Assembly (NCBI RefSeq): GCF_040436345.1
Contig: NC_133218.1
Location: forward strand, 26,400,710-26,464,709
Length of the DNA: 64,000 nucleotides
Origin: Pagrus major
Taxonomy: Eukaryota > Chordata > Actinopteri > Spariformes > Sparidae
Direction of reading: 5' to 3'
In this document: piece by piece, positions 61,700 through 64,000 of the stretch
How the letters are laid out: each line of letters opens with the position of its first letter
How positions within the stretch are numbered: the stretch's first letter is position 1
Program-made: the position numbers and the translations under genes
The notes under the pieces: generated by a model
Seen by the model: the letters and a program-made list of their open reading frames with translations, nothing else
Database searches by the model: none
What the model was told of the DNA's origin: nothing

Positions 61700-64000
61700 T
61701 GTCCCGTCCATCCCCATCCAGGATACAGAGGATCACTTCCTGTTCGTTAGAAATGACTGACTTAAAAATTCACACGTTCAAATTGAGAAATGAAAGGAGA
61801 TTAAATAAGCAGACATCCCGTTCTGACTTTTAAAAAATGACAATTATCAATGTTTTTTATGATTTTACAAACAAAACTGCCTAAATATTGGTGCTTGTTT
61901 CGCTAATTAATATTTTGTGTTGTTTTCTGGAGCGCCTTTTGTTTTTTTATGCAATGCCAATCAAAGGCATTATTTGGTTTTAATACCCGATAATTAAAGA
62001 ATGAACACATGTTCTGCAGATTTTTTTATCCTCCTACAATCACTCCATAAACACTTCCTCTGGATTCCTTGTTTTTATTCTCAATGATGTGTTTACTAAC
62101 CACGCTGTACACAAGCTTCTGTTTCTCCTGCAACAGCCTACATCCAAACCAACAATAAACCTATTGATCCTGCAGAAGATCAGTTATGATATTGATTAAA
62201 AAAAAAAACATCTTAAATCTGATTGAAATTTGAGCTTTAACCAACAGATATGAAGGAATAAAACCCCTTTGTTTTGCTAGTTACAGCAAGATACAGTATA
62301 CAGTAGGTGAATAAAAACATAGAGAGTAATTCCACCAAGTGTCCACAAGGGGACACCAACCAACCAAAAGCACAGAGAAGCCTCAGCTGACAACCTCTAC
62401 CCCTGTCTGGCTTATCAATGGTTTTACTGTGGATTAGATACCAGCGACTGCACAGCCTGTGAAATCAAAGCCACACTTGTAAGCAGTAAAGACAGGGTTG
62501 TTCTCCAAAAGCCACGGATGAGAATAAGGATTAAGCAGGTGAGGGCCGGGGAGGAAGTGGGATGAGGCCCTGTTCACATTGTGCTGTAAACTGCTAATTG
62601 CTGTGATGCATTGGATCAAATGCAGGCCTAATTACGTATTGTGTGCTGCCGTGGCCCACTTCTCTGTGCTAACAGAAGGCAAAGCAGAGAAAGGAAACAG
62701 TACCCAGCACACACACACACACACAGCATTCTCCTCTGTCTTGTATGTGTGTCAGTATGTGTGTGTATGCATTTGAGTGCGTGGTGTGTCTTGTATTTCA
62801 TCCAAGCGATAGTGTATCTCTCACCTCTGCTTGACCTGTGAGAGAGAGAGCAGGTAGACGAGGTATCCTAACGATGCAGCGCCGAGGCCTCCGCCTTTGA
62901 TCTGCCTGCTGTCTGCACACATGCTACCCACAGGACAGCGCCATAGACACCGAGGGGGCCCCCTTCTGTTCCATTAGTCAAATAATCAGTCATCTGGGTA
63001 TTTAAAATGTCTTAGTTGACAAATTTTTTTTTGGTCAATTAGTCATTTTTCATGTTTTTTTTAGTTTTTTTTTATCACCAATCACTAATGAGCCATTAGT
63101 CTTAAGTCATTTCTAGTTATTAGTCATGGCTATTAGGGATAAGTCATTACTAGAAAATGATAGTTACATCTGTGGCTTCACAATAACAAACACAAATATC
63201 CCTCAAAATGGCTGCATTCATCTGAGGAGGGACATTTTATTTATCAGTTAAATCAACTTAAAGAAATACTTTTTTAAGTCAAGGGCAGCCCTATTTAGGG
63301 ACCGACCGATATATTGGTCAGTCGATTTTGTCGACCTCTCTCGGCATATATGTTGGCCAACATGTGCTGACATGAAAACTGCTTTTGCAGAAAAGAATGC
63401 TTGTGGTAGTTTATCATCCTAACAGTATTAGTGAAGTTCTTTTTTATGTATATGTTCAGCAAATATGGGCCGATATATCGATATCAGAATTTTTTTACTC
63501 CCTAATATCTGCATCTGCACCAAAAATCCTGTATCAGTCAAACTCTAGCCCTATTAGACACACACGAGCTCAGAACCATGTACAGTAGAGGTTAGACAAG
63601 ATAATATATCAGCACATACGCTCACAAATGCTGCTCCCACTTTCCTACGCACAGCAGTAACAAAGATTCAGCTTTCATCACACGATGTAATTAACACCTA
63701 AATAGTTTAAAAACAGCTTTAAAGGCTCCACAAAGTCGTTAAACATTTATGTTTTCCTTGACAGATTCTGGCACGCATACAAACTCTCAGAAATGCACGT
63801 TTGCACTGTGAATCTCCCACAATGAGCCTTTACTTAATTACTATTCCTCCTCTCAACCACAGGTGCCCTGCTGTACAATTACGGGAGGCTGCAGGGTATT
63901 CTTCTCCTCCTCCTCCTGTCCTCTTTCACCAGCCCTCCTTTGCCTCCTCCACCTTCTTTCTTTGATACTTAATGCCCCTCTGTTCCCAGCATCCCTCATT
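61700..64000. other. region upstream of the gse1 promoter, no gene recognised
   Basis: AT-rich DNA with a short CA tract (about 62710-62726), a degenerate cluster of TTAGTCAT-type words (62975-63160) and an inverted-repeat element (63296-63556). The final ~150 bases are pyrimidine-rich. No exon on either strand could be supported; it could still be intronic to longer gse1 transcripts. Confidence 0.55.
63296..63556. mobile_element. non-autonomous element with 'TAGGGACCGACCGATAT' ends
   Basis: The start TAGGGACCGACCGATATAT pairs with the complement of the end (TAGGGCTAGAGTTTGACTGA), and the interior holds GGGCCGATATATCGATATC. This matches the teleost repeat type built from CCGATATATCGG words. 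No ORF. Confidence 0.6.

Overview
The window is vertebrate nuclear DNA, almost certainly from a ray-finned fish and probably a spiny-rayed teleost. Genes are split into many short exons with GT-AG introns. Intergenic gaps are small. Long CA/TG microsatellites are frequent, and several short inverted-repeat elements resemble common teleost repeats I remember. There are no operons, CRISPR arrays, tRNA or rRNA genes that I can see.

Layout, left to right. (1) 977-4189, minus: the first four coding exons of a DUSP22-like phosphatase (N-myristoylation start MGNGMNK); its catalytic exons lie beyond position 1. (2) 5948-7827, minus: complete cox4i1 (169 aa, cytochrome c oxidase subunit 4). (3) 9113-10638, plus: complete emc8 (204 aa, ER membrane protein complex), head to head with cox4i1 over a short shared promoter region. 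(4) 13922-17101, plus: complete gins2 (186 aa, PSF2 subunit of the GINS replication complex), with a consensus E2F site about 60 bp before the ATG. (5) 18025-61292, minus: gse1 (about 1258 aa in 15 coding exons, a chromatin co-repressor-associated protein), tail to tail with gins2. Its 3'UTR is about 2.5 kb, its introns occupy most of the window, and a likely non-coding first exon lies in a CpG-rich region near 61.3-61.6 kb. (6) 61.7-64 kb: upstream DNA or a further 5' intron of gse1, with repeats only.

The order cox4i1-emc8-gins2-gse1 matches human 16q24.1. In human the gene on the far side of COX4I1 is IRF8; here it is a DUSP22-like gene. In human, DUSP22 lies beside IRF4, the IRF8 paralogue, at 6p25. 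This suggests an ancestral IRF4/8-DUSP22 pair whose phosphatase copy survives at the cox4i1 locus in this fish.

The genes share no pathway. They are a mitochondrial respiratory subunit, an ER insertase subunit, a replication factor and a transcriptional co-repressor, held together by conserved synteny. I found no undescribed molecular system. The most notable non-genic structures are a ~105 bp near-perfect AT-rich palindrome (24790-24894), several families of inverted-repeat elements with multiple copies in the window, three full CRE octamers around the DUSP22-like gene, and CTCF-like motifs. Exon limits were derived by hand from splice consensus, reading frame continuity and family similarity.
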